DNA of 43,616 bases, taken from positions 1 to 43,616 of the forward strand of contig NZ_JAIXWA010000013.1 of assembly GCF_027482425.1 (NCBI RefSeq). The letters are read 5' to 3'. Positions 25,541 to 34,162 of this stretch are shown piece after piece (positions within the stretch are counted from its first letter, which is position 1; each line of letters starts with the position of its first letter). The notes under the pieces are model-generated. The model was not told where the DNA came from. It made no database searches and saw nothing but the letters and a program-made list of their open reading frames with translations. This DNA is from Flavobacterium sp. (GTDB lineage: Bacteria; Bacteroidota; Bacteroidia; Flavobacteriales; Flavobacteriaceae). The position numbers were made by a program, and so were the translations under genes.

Positions 25541-25548
25541 TACATTTG
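25541..25548 (+). promoter_or_regulatory. -7 promoter box (TACATTTG) for the DUF3108 operon
   Basis: An exact TAnnTTTG match has TTTG at 25517-25520 as a -33 element, 20 bases upstream. It lies 40 bases before ATG 25588 and its -33 element sits inside the preceding terminator. Confidence 0.75.
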
Positions 25549-25587
25549 GAACAGTAATTGTACGCGGTAAATAAAATATAGACCATT

Positions 25588-26364
25588 ATGAAAAATCTTG
25601 TTTTGCTCAGTCTTTTATTTTTTACCGTATCCTTTGATTTGGAGCGCCCATCGGCTTTTGATGTGGGCGAATGGTTTAAATTTCGTATTCATTATGGTTT
25701 AGTCACTGCGGGTTTCGCTACATTGGAAGTTAAAGAATCCACGCGCAACAATAAAAAAGTGTTTCATGCTGTCGGCAAAGGATATACTACAGGCATGTCC
25801 CGATGGTTTTTTAAAGTGGATGACAACTACGAATCGTATTTTGATAAAAACACAGGAAAGCCCTATCAATTTGTGCGTAAAATTGACGAAGGAGGGTATA
25901 CCAAAAATCAGGAAGGTTTTTTCAATCAAGATAAAAATACGGTGTTGGTCAAAGATTATAAGAACAACACCAATGCGGTTTTTGAGACCCCCGAGCAAGT
26001 GCAAGATATTGTCTCAACCTTTTATTACCTTCGCAACCATCCAAATGTTGACAAACTAAAGGTGGGGGAATCCATCAATGTGGATATGTTTTTTGACAAC
26101 GAAACCACAAAGTTTCGGTTAAAATTTATAGGTCGTGAGGATTTAGACACTAAATTTGGCACCGTTCCTTGTATGATTTTCCGACCTTTGGTGCAAACCG
26201 GTCGCGTTTTTAAGGAACAAGAAAGTTTAACGGTTTGGATTTCGGCGGATGACAATAAACTGCCGATACGAATCAAAGCCAGTTTGATGGTAGGTTCCTT
26301 GAAAGCGGATTTAGATGCGTTTAAGGGCTTGGCCAACCCTTTTGAAATTAAAGTAAAAAAATGA
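25588..26364 (+). CDS. exported DUF3108-family protein
   Basis: The 258-residue protein has an N-terminal signal peptide (about residues 1-16) and a beta-rich periplasmic domain with the DUF3108 pattern: an FKIHYGLVTAG-like start (here KFRIHYGLVTAGFATLEV), VFHAVGKGYTTG, a YVxSF-type centre and the C-terminal segment LTVWISADDNKLPIRIKASLMVGS. The biochemical function of the family is unknown. It is the first gene of an operon whose next two genes follow with ATGA overlaps, tryptophan 2,3-dioxygenase and an M23 peptidase. Confidence 0.87.
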   Translation: MKNLVLLSLLFFTVSFDLERPSAFDVGEWFKFRIHYGLVTAGFATLEVKESTRNNKKVFHAVGKGYTTGMSRWFFKVDDNYESYFDKNTGKPYQFVRKIDEGGYTKNQEGFFNQDKNTVLVKDYKNNTNAVFETPEQVQDIVSTFYYLRNHPNVDKLKVGESINVDMFFDNETTKFRLKFIGREDLDTKFGTVPCMIFRPLVQTGRVFKEQESLTVWISADDNKLPIRIKASLMVGSLKADLDAFKGLANPFEIKVKK

Positions 26365-27293
26365 GTAGCGAACAAACCCCTACCTTGATTGATGCCTTGG
26401 ATGAAAAATTCCAAAAGATAAATCAAAACACCGACACCCATCTTGAAGGCCTTTTGTGGGCGAAACCCATCACGTATTGGGATTATATTCAAACTGATGC
26501 GCTTTTGAATTTGCAAATTCAACGCACTACACTCCCCGACGAAATGGTATTTATCATGTACCATCAAGTTAACGAGTTGCTGTTTAAAATGGTGTTGTGG
26601 GAAATCGATCAAGTATGTCATGCGCAAACATTGACGACTGATTTTTTTACCGAAAAACTACGTCGGATCAGTCGTTATTTTGACATGTTAACCACTTCTT
26701 TTGACATTATGGGCGAGGGTATGGAAATCGCGCAATACATGAAGTTTCGCAATACCTTGACTCCCGCCAGTGGCTTTCAAAGCGCGCAATACCGCAAAAT
26801 TGAATTTGCATCCACCGATTTAATCAATTTAATTGACTACCGTTTTCGAGCGACTATTGACCGCAATACGCCTTACCGTCATGCCTTAGAACATTTGTAT
26901 TGGCAAGCCGCTGGGAAAGATCATCGAACGGGCACCAAAAACTATTTGATTCAAGCGTTTGAACAAAAATATGATGCCGAGTTTCTTCGGTTTATGGAGG
27001 AATATAATACCATCAACTTGTGGCAAAAGTTTTCACAACTTCCTGAATCCGATCGTCAAAATCCCGAACTCATCGCCGCCATGCGTCATTATGACCGTAC
27101 CGTCAACATCACTTGGGTGATGGGCCATTACAATGCCGCTCGTAAATACATTGAAAGCGGACAAGGGAACGGCGAAGCGACTGGAGGTAGTGATTGGAAA
27201 AAGTACATGCTTCCCAAATATCAACGTCGTATCTTCTTCCCTGAATTGTGGAGTGAAACCGAATTAAAACATTGGGGAGAGGATTGCGAATGA
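26361..27293 (+). CDS. kynA: tryptophan 2,3-dioxygenase
   Basis: This heme enzyme opens the indole ring of tryptophan to N-formylkynurenine, the first step of the kynurenine pathway. The 310-residue all-helical protein carries the conserved HLEGLLWAKPITYWDYIQ-type opening (residues about 23-40), MVFIMYHQVNELLFKM near 60 with the substrate-contacting residues, GFQSAQYRKIE near 135, the likely proximal heme His in ITWVMGHYNAARKY near 255, and ATGGSDWKKYM near 275. Start and stop overlap its neighbours by four bases each. No other kynurenine-pathway gene is in the window. Confidence 0.95.
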   Translation: MSSEQTPTLIDALDEKFQKINQNTDTHLEGLLWAKPITYWDYIQTDALLNLQIQRTTLPDEMVFIMYHQVNELLFKMVLWEIDQVCHAQTLTTDFFTEKLRRISRYFDMLTTSFDIMGEGMEIAQYMKFRNTLTPASGFQSAQYRKIEFASTDLINLIDYRFRATIDRNTPYRHALEHLYWQAAGKDHRTGTKNYLIQAFEQKYDAEFLRFMEEYNTINLWQKFSQLPESDRQNPELIAAMRHYDRTVNITWVMGHYNAARKYIESGQGNGEATGGSDWKKYMLPKYQRRIFFPELWSETELKHWGEDCE

Positions 27294-28528
27294 AAAGGTC
27301 GTCGCTAAAAATACTAGGCGTTTTTGGACTCTTTTGGCTCTTGTTTTCCTGTTCCCAAAAAGCAGAAGAATACGTTATTGAACCCATGGAGCCGCGGAAA
27401 CCTATGGTGGATTTTGGATTCAATTTTGACGATTTTAATGTGCATTTTGATACTATTCGCAGCCAAGATACTTTTGAGCGAATTTTAAAAAAACAAAATC
27501 TCAACGGACGCAAACCGGCTGAAATTATCGCCAAGGTTAAAGATTCTTTTCCTACCTCTGTGCGGTTTATGAAGCCCTATATTTGTTTGCGCTCCAAAGA
27601 CAAATACCACAAACTTCAGTACTTGATTTACCAACCCAACAAAATCGATTACTATTTGGTCGATTTAACCGATTCCATCGTTGGCTATAAAAAATCACGT
27701 CCGCTTACATTCAAAGTTCGCACGATTGCTGGAAAATTAGATGGCTCGCTTTCCACCACTTTGCGTGGTATGAAGGTCGACCCTTCGTTATCCAACAAAT
27801 TGCTAAAAGTGTATGCGTGGTCGATCGACTTTTTTAAACTGAAAAAAGGAGACCGATTTGCCGTTAGTTTTACCGAACGGTATATTAATGATACCATTTA
27901 CGATGGGGTCGATAGTTTGCGCTGTGCTTTTTTTGAATACAAAGGCGACAAAATCTATGCTTTCCCTTTTCAACAAGAGCGCAAAGGACGCACTGATTAT
28001 TATGATGAAAACGGAAAAGCACTCAAGAATTTCTTCCTCAAAGCGCCCCTGAAGTACATCCATATCACGTCGCGTTTTTCCAAAAGCAGGTTCCATCCTG
28101 TTCAATTGCGTTGGAAAGCGCACAACGGAACCGATTACGCGGCTCCCACAGGTACGCCCATTATGACTACGGCTTCGGGGGTTGTGGAACAAGCGGGGTA
28201 TACCGCTGGAAATGGAAATTTTGTCAAAGTCAAACACGACCGAACCTTTGCCACGCAATACCTTCACATGTCGCGTATCTTGGTACGACGAGGCCAACGG
28301 GTAAAGCAAGGGGATGTGATTGGAAAAGTGGGCAGTACCGGATTAGCAACAGGACCGCATGTGTGTTATCGTTTTTGGAAAAATGGGGTACAGGTCGATC
28401 CACTTCGCATACAACTGCCCAATGCGCAACCCATGGAAGGAAGAAATTTACCTCGATTTAAGGAACAAATGCGTCCGTTGAAGCGCGAATTGGATAGTGT
28501 GGCCCAAGTGGTTTTCAAAGGGCGTTAA
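27290..28528 (+). CDS. M23-family peptidoglycan endopeptidase, lipoprotein
   Basis: The 412-residue protein has a lipoprotein signal with the lipobox LFSC (C21), a middle region of about 250 residues without clear homology for me, and a C-terminal LytM/M23 zinc peptidase domain with HNGTDYAAPTGTPI near residue 280 (zinc His and Asp) and the HxH-type segment QYLHMSRI near 323. Such enzymes cut cell-wall cross-links. The domain looks catalytically complete. It starts within the stop of tryptophan 2,3-dioxygenase (ATGA). ATG 27290 is preferred because the signal peptide begins there. Confidence 0.9.
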   Translation: MKRSSLKILGVFGLFWLLFSCSQKAEEYVIEPMEPRKPMVDFGFNFDDFNVHFDTIRSQDTFERILKKQNLNGRKPAEIIAKVKDSFPTSVRFMKPYICLRSKDKYHKLQYLIYQPNKIDYYLVDLTDSIVGYKKSRPLTFKVRTIAGKLDGSLSTTLRGMKVDPSLSNKLLKVYAWSIDFFKLKKGDRFAVSFTERYINDTIYDGVDSLRCAFFEYKGDKIYAFPFQQERKGRTDYYDENGKALKNFFLKAPLKYIHITSRFSKSRFHPVQLRWKAHNGTDYAAPTGTPIMTTASGVVEQAGYTAGNGNFVKVKHDRTFATQYLHMSRILVRRGQRVKQGDVIGKVGSTGLATGPHVCYRFWKNGVQVDPLRIQLPNAQPMEGRNLPRFKEQMRPLKRELDSVAQVVFKGR

Positions 28529-28611
28529 TTTTTTTCCAACGAAAACGATTTCTTAGCGTTACCGGTCACTTTTTTGAAAGACTTTAACGATTATTCCCCT
28601 ATTATTTTAGT

Positions 28612-28619
28612 TAATTTTG
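28612..28619 (+). promoter_or_regulatory. -7 promoter box (TAATTTTG) for pgi
   Basis: An exact TAnnTTTG match lies 19 bases before ATG 28638. No terminator is obvious between the M23 gene and this box. Confidence 0.65.
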
Positions 28620-28637
28620 TAAGGCAAAAAATTTCTT

Positions 28638-30281
28638 ATGGCATTACAAGCAATTAATCCAACGCATACCGCTGCTTGGGCAAAGTTACAAGCACATTAC
28701 GACTTCATACAGCAGCAATCGATTAAAACGTTGTTTGCGGAACAACCCGATCGTGCGCACACGTTTCATATTCAATGGGAAGACTTTTTAGTCGATTATT
28801 CCAAAAATGCTATTACCCGTGAAACACTACAGTATTTGTTGGAGCTCGCTGACGCAGTGCACCTCAAAGAAGCCATTGCTGCTTATTTTGATGGGGATTT
28901 AATCAATCAAACCGAACAACGAGCGGTATTGCATACGGCATTGCGCAATCCAGCATCGGCTACAGTTCAGGTCGACGGACAAAATGTAATGCCCGAAATT
29001 TATGCAGTTAAACAGCGAATCAAAACCTTTGCCGACGCGATTATATCGGGAACGCACAAGGGGTATACGGGAAAATCGATTACCGATGTAGTTAATATTG
29101 GTATTGGAGGTTCTGATTTGGGGCCGGCCATGGTGGTTGAAGCCTTACAGTTTTACAAAAACCACTTGAACGTCCATTTCGTGTCCAATGTCGATGGCGA
29201 TCATGTGCAGGAAGTTTTGAAGAAAGTCAATCCCGAAACGACCTTGTTTGTCATTGTTTCCAAAACATTTACCACACAAGAAACCCTTACCAATTCGGAA
29301 ACCATTCGCCATTGGTTTTTACAATCGGCTCAGCCTGCCGACGTAGCACGCCATTTTGTGGCGGTGTCGACCAATATTCAACGGGTAACTGCTTTTGGCA
29401 TCCATCCGGAGAATATTTTCCCGATGTGGGATTGGGTAGGAGGTCGTTTTTCGTTGTGGAGTGCGGTCGGACTTTCGATTGCCTTGGCCGTGGGATACGA
29501 GCATTTTGATCAACTCTTATCGGGGGCGCATGCCATGGATGAGCATTTTAGAACGACTCCATTCGATCAAAATATTCCTGTTGTGTTGGCTTTGTTGAGC
29601 GTTTGGTATAATAATTTTTATGGTGCCGAAAGTGAAGCTTTGATTCCGTATACCCAATACTTACAGAAACTAGCTTCCTACTTGCAACAAGGGATTATGG
29701 AGAGTAACGGAAAAAGTATTGGCCGTGATGGAAATCCGGTCAATTACCAAACGGGAACCATCATTTGGGGGGAACCCGGAACGAATTCGCAGCATGCCTT
29801 TTTTCAATTGATTCATCAAGGGACCAAGTTGATTCCTACAGATTTCATTGGTTTTGTCAAAGCCTTGCACGGCGATCAAAATCATCATGATAAATTGATG
29901 TCCAACTTTTTTGCCCAAACCGAAGCGTTGCTCAATGGAAAAACGGAGGCTCAAGTTTTGGCCGAATTTGAGCAACAAGGGATTTCGGGTGACAAAGCCG
30001 CCTTTTTGAAACCGTTTAAAGTGTTTTCGGGTGACCGTCCTACCAATACCCTTCTTATTCAGCAATTAACTCCTGCTTCTTTAGGAAAATTGATCGCGTT
30101 GTATGAGCATAAGATTTTTGTTCAAGGTGTTGTTTGGAATATTTTCAGTTATGATCAATGGGGGGTAGAACTCGGGAAACAGTTGGCCAATTCTATTTTG
30201 GAAGAAATCGAATCGCAACAGGTAAAAACCCATGACAGTTCGACAACCTTCTTATTGGAACATTTCTTAAAGAACCGCTAA
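28638..30281 (+). CDS. pgi: glucose-6-phosphate isomerase
   Basis: Pgi interconverts glucose-6-phosphate and fructose-6-phosphate in the cytoplasm. The 547-residue protein has the long-form features: [15 protein letters not shown] near residue 153, the signature region [12 protein letters not shown] near 210, [18 protein letters not shown] near 262, [18 protein letters not shown] with catalytic Glu and His near 380, and the second family signature [15 protein letters not shown] near 505. The length equals the E. coli enzyme within a few residues. It is a single-gene unit with its own promoter and terminator. Confidence 0.97.
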   Translation: MALQAINPTHTAAWAKLQAHYDFIQQQSIKTLFAEQPDRAHTFHIQWEDFLVDYSKNAITRETLQYLLELADAVHLKEAIAAYFDGDLINQTEQRAVLHTALRNPASATVQVDGQNVMPEIYAVKQRIKTFADAIISGTHKGYTGKSITDVVNIGIGGSDLGPAMVVEALQFYKNHLNVHFVSNVDGDHVQEVLKKVNPETTLFVIVSKTFTTQETLTNSETIRHWFLQSAQPADVARHFVAVSTNIQRVTAFGIHPENIFPMWDWVGGRFSLWSAVGLSIALAVGYEHFDQLLSGAHAMDEHFRTTPFDQNIPVVLALLSVWYNNFYGAESEALIPYTQYLQKLASYLQQGIMESNGKSIGRDGNPVNYQTGTIIWGEPGTNSQHAFFQLIHQGTKLIPTDFIGFVKALHGDQNHHDKLMSNFFAQTEALLNGKTEAQVLAEFEQQGISGDKAAFLKPFKVFSGDRPTNTLLIQQLTPASLGKLIALYEHKIFVQGVVWNIFSYDQWGVELGKQLANSILEEIESQQVKTHDSSTTFLLEHFLKNR

Positions 30282-30305
30282 AAGAAGTATAATTTCATGA
30301 TAAAT

Positions 30306-30338
30306 AACCGTATTCTCATGGGAGGGTGCGGTTTTTTT
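30306..30338 (+). terminator. intrinsic terminator after pgi
   Basis: A 12-pair stem with several G-T pairs (30306-30317 with 30322-30333) and a four-base loop leads into seven T residues. Confidence 0.85.
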
Positions 30339-30350
30339 ATCGTTTTTGCC

Positions 30351-30358
30351 TATTTTTG
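30351..30358 (+). promoter_or_regulatory. -7 promoter box (TATTTTTG) for the small membrane protein gene
   Basis: An exact TAnnTTTG match lies between the pgi terminator and ATG 30381, so longer starts (30297, inside the terminator region) are excluded. Confidence 0.7.
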
Positions 30359-30380
30359 TTATCCACTAAAACTAAAATAT

Positions 30381-30806
30381 ATGTTGTACGAATTTATACA
30401 AAAGTTCCACTCCGGGTGGGCTTATATTGTCTTAGCCTTATTGGTTTTCACCGCGGTTAATGCTGTGATGGGCATCAGTTCAGGAAGAGCATTTTCGGCG
30501 CGCGACCGCAAAATCGGATTGTTTACGTTAATAGCTTCACACGTGCAATTGTTGGTTGGCTTGGTGTTGTATTTTATATCACCCCTTGGTAAAGCGTTGT
30601 TGGGCGATATGTCCAATGCGGAGGCGCGTTTAACGTCTTTAGAGCATCCGTTGATCAATATTATTGCGATTGTGTTGATTACCGTAGGCTGGTCAACCCA
30701 CAAAAAAGCCACGGAATCGGGCGTTAAGTTTAAAAAATTCGCTATTTTCTATACCTTGGGATTGGTGTTGATTTTATCGCGTATTCCTTGGAAACTTTGG
30801 TTGTAA
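30381..30806 (+). CDS. four-helix membrane protein of unknown function
   Basis: This 141-residue protein begins MLYEFIQKFHSGWAYIVL and has four hydrophobic helices (about residues 12-32, 48-70, 85-105 and 118-136) with a conserved-looking His in FHSGWA at the first helix and another in SHVQLLVG in the second. The paired histidines and four-helix layout resemble cytochrome b561-like membrane proteins, but I cannot assign it. I recall related Bacteroidetes proteins being mislabelled as a ribosomal protein in databases; nothing here supports that. The ATG is fixed by the promoter at 30351. Confidence 0.75.
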   Translation: MLYEFIQKFHSGWAYIVLALLVFTAVNAVMGISSGRAFSARDRKIGLFTLIASHVQLLVGLVLYFISPLGKALLGDMSNAEARLTSLEHPLINIIAIVLITVGWSTHKKATESGVKFKKFAIFYTLGLVLILSRIPWKLWL

Positions 30807-30880
30807 GTCAACCGTTTAGTATCTAATCGATGTCAAGATTTTAAGCTATAGAAGTCTTGAATCGCCCAAAAACAAGTCCA

Positions 30881-31387
30881 ATGCGAACAAAATCAATACT
30901 TTTTTACGGGATCACCCTAGGCATAGGTCTTTTCTTTAGTAGCACTTTTTTGGCTCAAAATACGGTCAATCCCGAATTAAAAAAGCAAAAAAATGATACC
31001 GTCAAGAAAGAAAAAGTACCAACGGATGTCCCTGTAACCGATACTTTATCCGTGGTCAAGGGGAAGTTTAAGCTTTTTAAAAAGAAAGCCCACGCCTCCT
31101 ATTATTCTGATCGATTTCATGGTCGCAAAACGGCTAGCGGTAAGCGTTATGATCGAAACAAACTGACGGCGGCGCACAAAAAATTACCTTTGGGAACGTT
31201 GGTTCGTGTTACCAATGAAGCCAATGGGAAAACGGTTATTGTTGAAATTACCGATCGAGGTCCGTTTGCTCGTGGTCGAGAAATCGACTTGTCCAAACGC
31301 GCATTTTTCTTGATTTCGGGGTCACGAAATTCCGGTTCGGCTACCGTTACCCTGGAAGTGATTGAAGTCGAGAAAAAATCACCATAA
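30881..31387 (+). CDS. RlpA-like septal/cell-wall protein
   Basis: The 168-residue protein has a signal peptide (residues 1 to about 26), a Lys-rich linker, and an RlpA-like double-psi beta-barrel domain with [20 protein letters not shown] (about residue 68), [11 protein letters not shown] and the catalytic-type [20 protein letters not shown]. RlpA proteins are lytic transglycosylases acting on denuded peptidoglycan, or bind it. There is no SPOR domain. The last 9 bases overlap the convergent CYTH gene. ATG 30881 is chosen because it begins the signal peptide. The upstream inverted repeat TCAAGA/TCTTGA (30831-30858 region) is of unknown meaning. Confidence 0.88.
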   Translation: MRTKSILFYGITLGIGLFFSSTFLAQNTVNPELKKQKNDTVKKEKVPTDVPVTDTLSVVKGKFKLFKKKAHASYYSDRFHGRKTASGKRYDRNKLTAAHKKLPLGTLVRVTNEANGKTVIVEITDRGPFARGREIDLSKRAFFLISGSRNSGSATVTLEVIEVEKKSP

Positions 31388-31846
31388 TTGAAAAGGATGG
31401 TGCGACAAATAGGCGTTGTAATACCGTTTGTCGTGCGTCACTTCTTCGCCCAGCCATTCGGGTTTTAGGTAAGTTTCGTTTTCCGATTGCAGTTCAATCT
31501 CAGCGAGTATGAGTCCCCCATTTTCACCCTCAAAAACATCCACTTCAATAATATGTTGCCCCGATACCACTTCGTATCGGGTTTTTTGTATCGTTCCTTT
31601 TTCACACAACGGTAAAAGCAATTGCGCTTCTGCTACCGTAATCTCCTTTTCCCATTCCAACCGACTTGTACCTGAGGCACTGCTTTTTCCTTTGATGGTT
31701 AAAAACCCTTGATTCCCTTTAATACGCACACGTACGGTTCGTTCAGGAATAGAAGAGAGGTAGCCTTGGGCAATCGGAATAGCGGCCCGGCTTTCTGCTT
31801 TGAATTGCTCGTTTCGCACTAGGAATTTACGTTCAATTTCGATCAT
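31379..31846 (-). CDS. CYTH-domain triphosphate tunnel protein
   Basis: The 155-residue protein starts with the CYTH signature [10 protein letters not shown] (ExExK, residues 3-7) and carries alternating charged strands ([36 protein letters not shown]) that line the triphosphate tunnel. Family members hydrolyse inorganic triphosphate or thiamine triphosphate, or make cAMP; short bacterial forms such as this are most often tripolyphosphatases. The specific substrate is not inferable. It has its own -7 box (31863-31870), and its 3' end overlaps the RlpA-like gene. Confidence 0.9.
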   Translation of the reverse strand: MIEIERKFLVRNEQFKAESRAAIPIAQGYLSSIPERTVRVRIKGNQGFLTIKGKSSASGTSRLEWEKEITVAEAQLLLPLCEKGTIQKTRYEVVSGQHIIEVDVFEGENGGLILAEIELQSENETYLKPEWLGEEVTHDKRYYNAYLSHHPFQLW

Positions 31847-31862
31847 TGATGGATATTTTTTT

Positions 31863-31870
31863 CAAAAGTA
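31863..31870 (-). promoter_or_regulatory. -7 promoter box (TACTTTTG) for the CYTH gene
   Basis: The minus-strand octamer is an exact match 17 bases before ATG 31846. A second copy lies at 31887-31894, inside a perfect inverted repeat TCAAAAG-N7-CTTTTGA (31886-31906) in the divergent region shared with dinB. Confidence 0.65.
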
Positions 31871-31928
31871 GGAATTAAAGCCTGTTCAAAAGTAAATCGC
31901 TTTTGAGAAATTCTAGTAAATTTGAGTC

Positions 31929-33011
31929 ATGTCGGATTCCCTTAGATTACGGAAAATTATTCACATCGACATGGATGCTTTTTATGCCTCGGTGGAGCAA
32001 TTGGATTTCCCGGAGTTAAAGGGTAAACCCATCGCCGTGGGCGGAAGTGAAGTGCGCGGCGTGGTTTCGGCGGCCAGTTATGAAGCCCGTAAATTCGGGG
32101 TACGCAGTGCCATGAGCGGCGTCCAGGCCAAACGCTTGTGTCCGGACCTGATTTTTGTACGACCGCGGTTTGATCGCTACACCGAAATTTCCAAGCGCAT
32201 ACGGGCTATTTTTCGGGAGTATACCGATTTGGTTGAACCCTTATCGTTGGATGAAGCGTATTTGGACGTGACGGTAAATAAAAAAGGGAATCCAAGTGCG
32301 ACCTTGATGGCACAGGAGCTACGGCAGCGCATTTTTGACGAAATCGGGTTGACGGCTTCGGCGGGGATTTCCAACACCAAGTTTGTGGCCAAAGTCGCCA
32401 GCGATTTCAACAAGCCCAACGGACAAAAAACCGTGCCTCCCGATGAAGTGGAAGCCTTTTTGGAGGTTTTGGATATCAAAAAGTTTTATGGCATTGGCAA
32501 AGTAACCGCCGAAAAAATGTACCATCACGGGATCTTTACCGGGGCCGATTTAAAAGCGCGCTCGCGGGAGTACTTAGAGGAGCATTTTGGCAAAAGTGGG
32601 GGCTTTTATTATAATATCGTGCGGGGCATTCATTACAGTGAAGTCAAACCCAATCGGGTGTCAAAATCGGTGGCAGCAGAGCATACGTTTGAGGAGAATT
32701 TGACTTCGGAATTGTTTATGGAGGAAAAGCTCACGCATATTGCCGAAACCTTGGAACGGCGGTTGAAAAAATATACTATTTCAGGCAAAACGGTAACGTT
32801 AAAAATCAAATACAGCGACTTTACGACCCAAACCCGCAGCAAAACGTTGCCCTATTTCATTAGTGATAAGGGCTTGTTATTGGAAACCGCCAAAGAATTA
32901 TTGTATCAAGAACGCCTGAAAGAATCGGTGCGCTTGTTGGGGATATCACTCAGTAATTTGAATACCGAGGTCAAGAAAACGGTCGTGGTGCAGTTGAAGT
33001 TTGCGTTTTGA
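31929..33011 (+). CDS. dinB: DNA polymerase IV (Y-family)
   Basis: DinB performs translesion synthesis. The 360-residue protein has the catalytic-Asp block IIHIDMDAFYASVEQ (residues 10-24), the second acidic motif SLDEAYLDVT near 104, GISNTKFVAKVASDFNKP near 145, the HhH region FYGIGKVTAEKM near 190, and a little-finger domain ending in a C-terminal QLKFAF that looks like a beta-clamp-binding motif. A TAnnTTTG match at 31917-31924 is only 4 bases from the ATG, too close for a normal leader, so either the message is nearly leaderless or that match is chance. Confidence 0.95.
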   Translation: MSDSLRLRKIIHIDMDAFYASVEQLDFPELKGKPIAVGGSEVRGVVSAASYEARKFGVRSAMSGVQAKRLCPDLIFVRPRFDRYTEISKRIRAIFREYTDLVEPLSLDEAYLDVTVNKKGNPSATLMAQELRQRIFDEIGLTASAGISNTKFVAKVASDFNKPNGQKTVPPDEVEAFLEVLDIKKFYGIGKVTAEKMYHHGIFTGADLKARSREYLEEHFGKSGGFYYNIVRGIHYSEVKPNRVSKSVAAEHTFEENLTSELFMEEKLTHIAETLERRLKKYTISGKTVTLKIKYSDFTTQTRSKTLPYFISDKGLLLETAKELLYQERLKESVRLLGISLSNLNTEVKKTVVVQLKFAF

Positions 33012-33033
33012 GTTTACTGCTATAAATATTTTA

Positions 33034-33109
33034 CCGCTACGCAACAGCTTCCTGAACCCGATAGCGGATTTACTCCGTCCGTTCGGCTAACGCTTCGTGT
33101 GCAATCCGT
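33034..33109. repeat. palindromic spacer element downstream of dinB, likely dispersed repeat remnant
   Basis: Two nested inverted repeats are visible: CCGCTA (33034-33039) with TAGCGG (33062-33067), and GCGGATT (33064-33070) with AATCCGT (33103-33109). The text between them is GC-richer than the surroundings and resembles palindromic repeats I recall from other flavobacterial genomes. No reading frame of note crosses it. Confidence 0.45.
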
Positions 33110-33129
33110 GCCCACAAAGTAAAAAGCAA

Positions 33130-33159
33130 AAACTACATCTTATTTGGTGTAGTTTTTTT
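33130..33159 (+). terminator. intrinsic terminator downstream of dinB
   Basis: A ten-pair stem (33130-33139 with 33146-33155) with a six-base loop is followed by a T tract. It lies 119 bases after the dinB stop, beyond the palindromic element. Confidence 0.85.
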
Positions 33160-33253
33160 ATTTTTAAGAATTAATATATACGCCAATGTCTACCTGACTT
33201 TGCGGAAATTTTCTTCACTAAAACTGCAAATTTCCAATCTGCTGTTTAAAAAC

Positions 33254-33280
33254 AAAAAAACCACCCCGAAGGATGGCTTT
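33254..33280 (-). terminator. intrinsic terminator of the BI-1-like gene
   Basis: On the minus strand a nine-pair stem (33258-33266 with 33271-33279) closes a TTCG tetraloop and is followed by a T run. It follows the stop of the BI-1-like gene by about 20 bases. Confidence 0.88.
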
Positions 33281-33300
33281 GTTTATTTTATCGAAGTGGC

Positions 33301-34053
33301 TTAGTCTCGGCTGTTTAATTTGGATAGCAATCGCAAGAACTCGACGTACAACCACACGAGAGTTACCATCAAGCCCATCGCGCCAAACCATTCCATATAC
33401 TTGGGCATGCGGTTGGCAATGCCTTTTTCAATTTGATCAAAGTCCAAAAACAGGTTTAAGGCCGCAATAACAATGACAAAAACGCTAATACCGATACTCA
33501 TTAGTCCGTTGCCATGATGAACGGGTTGGAAGTTGGTAAAAAGCGAAATCAACCAAGAGATGAAATAATAGGCGGCAATAGCCAACGTAGCGGCCACGAC
33601 CACGGAACGAAACTTTTCAGTCACTTTTACGATTTGGTATTTGTATAAAGCCAAACAGATGAAAAACGTAACAAATGTGGCGCCCACGGCTTGGATTACA
33701 ATGCCGGGGTAAGCGGCTTCAAAAAAGGCCGATAATCCACCGATGAACAATCCTTCAAACACGGCATATCCAGGCGCTAAATAGGGTGACAATGTAGGCT
33801 TGAACGTCGCAACTAATAGGGCAATTAAAGCTACAATAGCGCCCCCAAAAACGAGAATTAACGGGTTGTACCCTGCATTAATCATCATCCATGTTGTGAC
33901 GGCACCGCCCACGAGTAACAACAACAATAGGAACGATTTGTTGATGGTTCCGTTTAAGGTCATCGTTTGGTTGTAATCAATCAATACCGCATCGTGTACG
34001 GTTTCACTTTCCTTGTAGGATTTGGTGTTGAAAAAAGGATTTCTAGATTCCAT
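33301..34053 (-). CDS. Bax inhibitor-1/YccA-like membrane protein
   Basis: The 250-residue protein has a polar N-terminus of about 38 residues and then seven hydrophobic helices, with the spacing and the charged C-terminal segment LFLDFDQIEKGIANR near residue 208 typical of bacterial Bax-inhibitor-1/TMBIM (YccA-YbhL-like) proteins. These are inner-membrane proteins linked to proteolysis control or calcium leak; the exact role here is unknown. It lies downstream of pyk but has its own -7 box (34073-34080), and the strong pyk terminator separates them. Confidence 0.88.
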   Translation of the reverse strand: MESRNPFFNTKSYKESETVHDAVLIDYNQTMTLNGTINKSFLLLLLLVGGAVTTWMMINAGYNPLILVFGGAIVALIALLVATFKPTLSPYLAPGYAVFEGLFIGGLSAFFEAAYPGIVIQAVGATFVTFFICLALYKYQIVKVTEKFRSVVVAATLAIAAYYFISWLISLFTNFQPVHHGNGLMSIGISVFVIVIAALNLFLDFDQIEKGIANRMPKYMEWFGAMGLMVTLVWLYVEFLRLLSKLNSRD

Positions 34054-34072
34054 AGTTCTGTAGTTTATGTCT

Positions 34073-34080
34073 CAAAGATA
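34073..34080 (-). promoter_or_regulatory. -7 promoter box (TATCTTTG) for the BI-1-like gene
   Basis: The minus-strand octamer is an exact TAnnTTTG match 20 bases before ATG 34053. Confidence 0.7.
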
Positions 34081-34096
34081 ATTTGATTTTTTGGAA

Positions 34097-34144
34097 CGGA
34101 AAAAGGATTATCAAAATTCTAACAGGCTGATAATCCTTTTTCCG
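34097..34144 (-). terminator. 16-bp perfect inverted repeat terminating pyk
   Basis: CGGAAAAAGGATTATC (34097-34112) pairs perfectly with 34129-34144 around a 16-base loop. It sits 18 bases after the pyk stop and contains T tracts on the minus strand; the unusually long perfect stem could function in both directions. Confidence 0.8.
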
Positions 34145-34162
34145 ATGTATTCCGCGTTGCGT

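Noticed and set aside
26025..26627. 200-codon open frame antisense to the DUF3108/tryptophan dioxygenase junction
   Set aside because: It spans two real overlapping genes on the other strand and has no recognisable motif, signal or promoter.
27803..28309. 168-codon open frame antisense to the M23 peptidase
   Set aside because: It is a shadow of the peptidase domain; no promoter box or homology-like pattern supports it.
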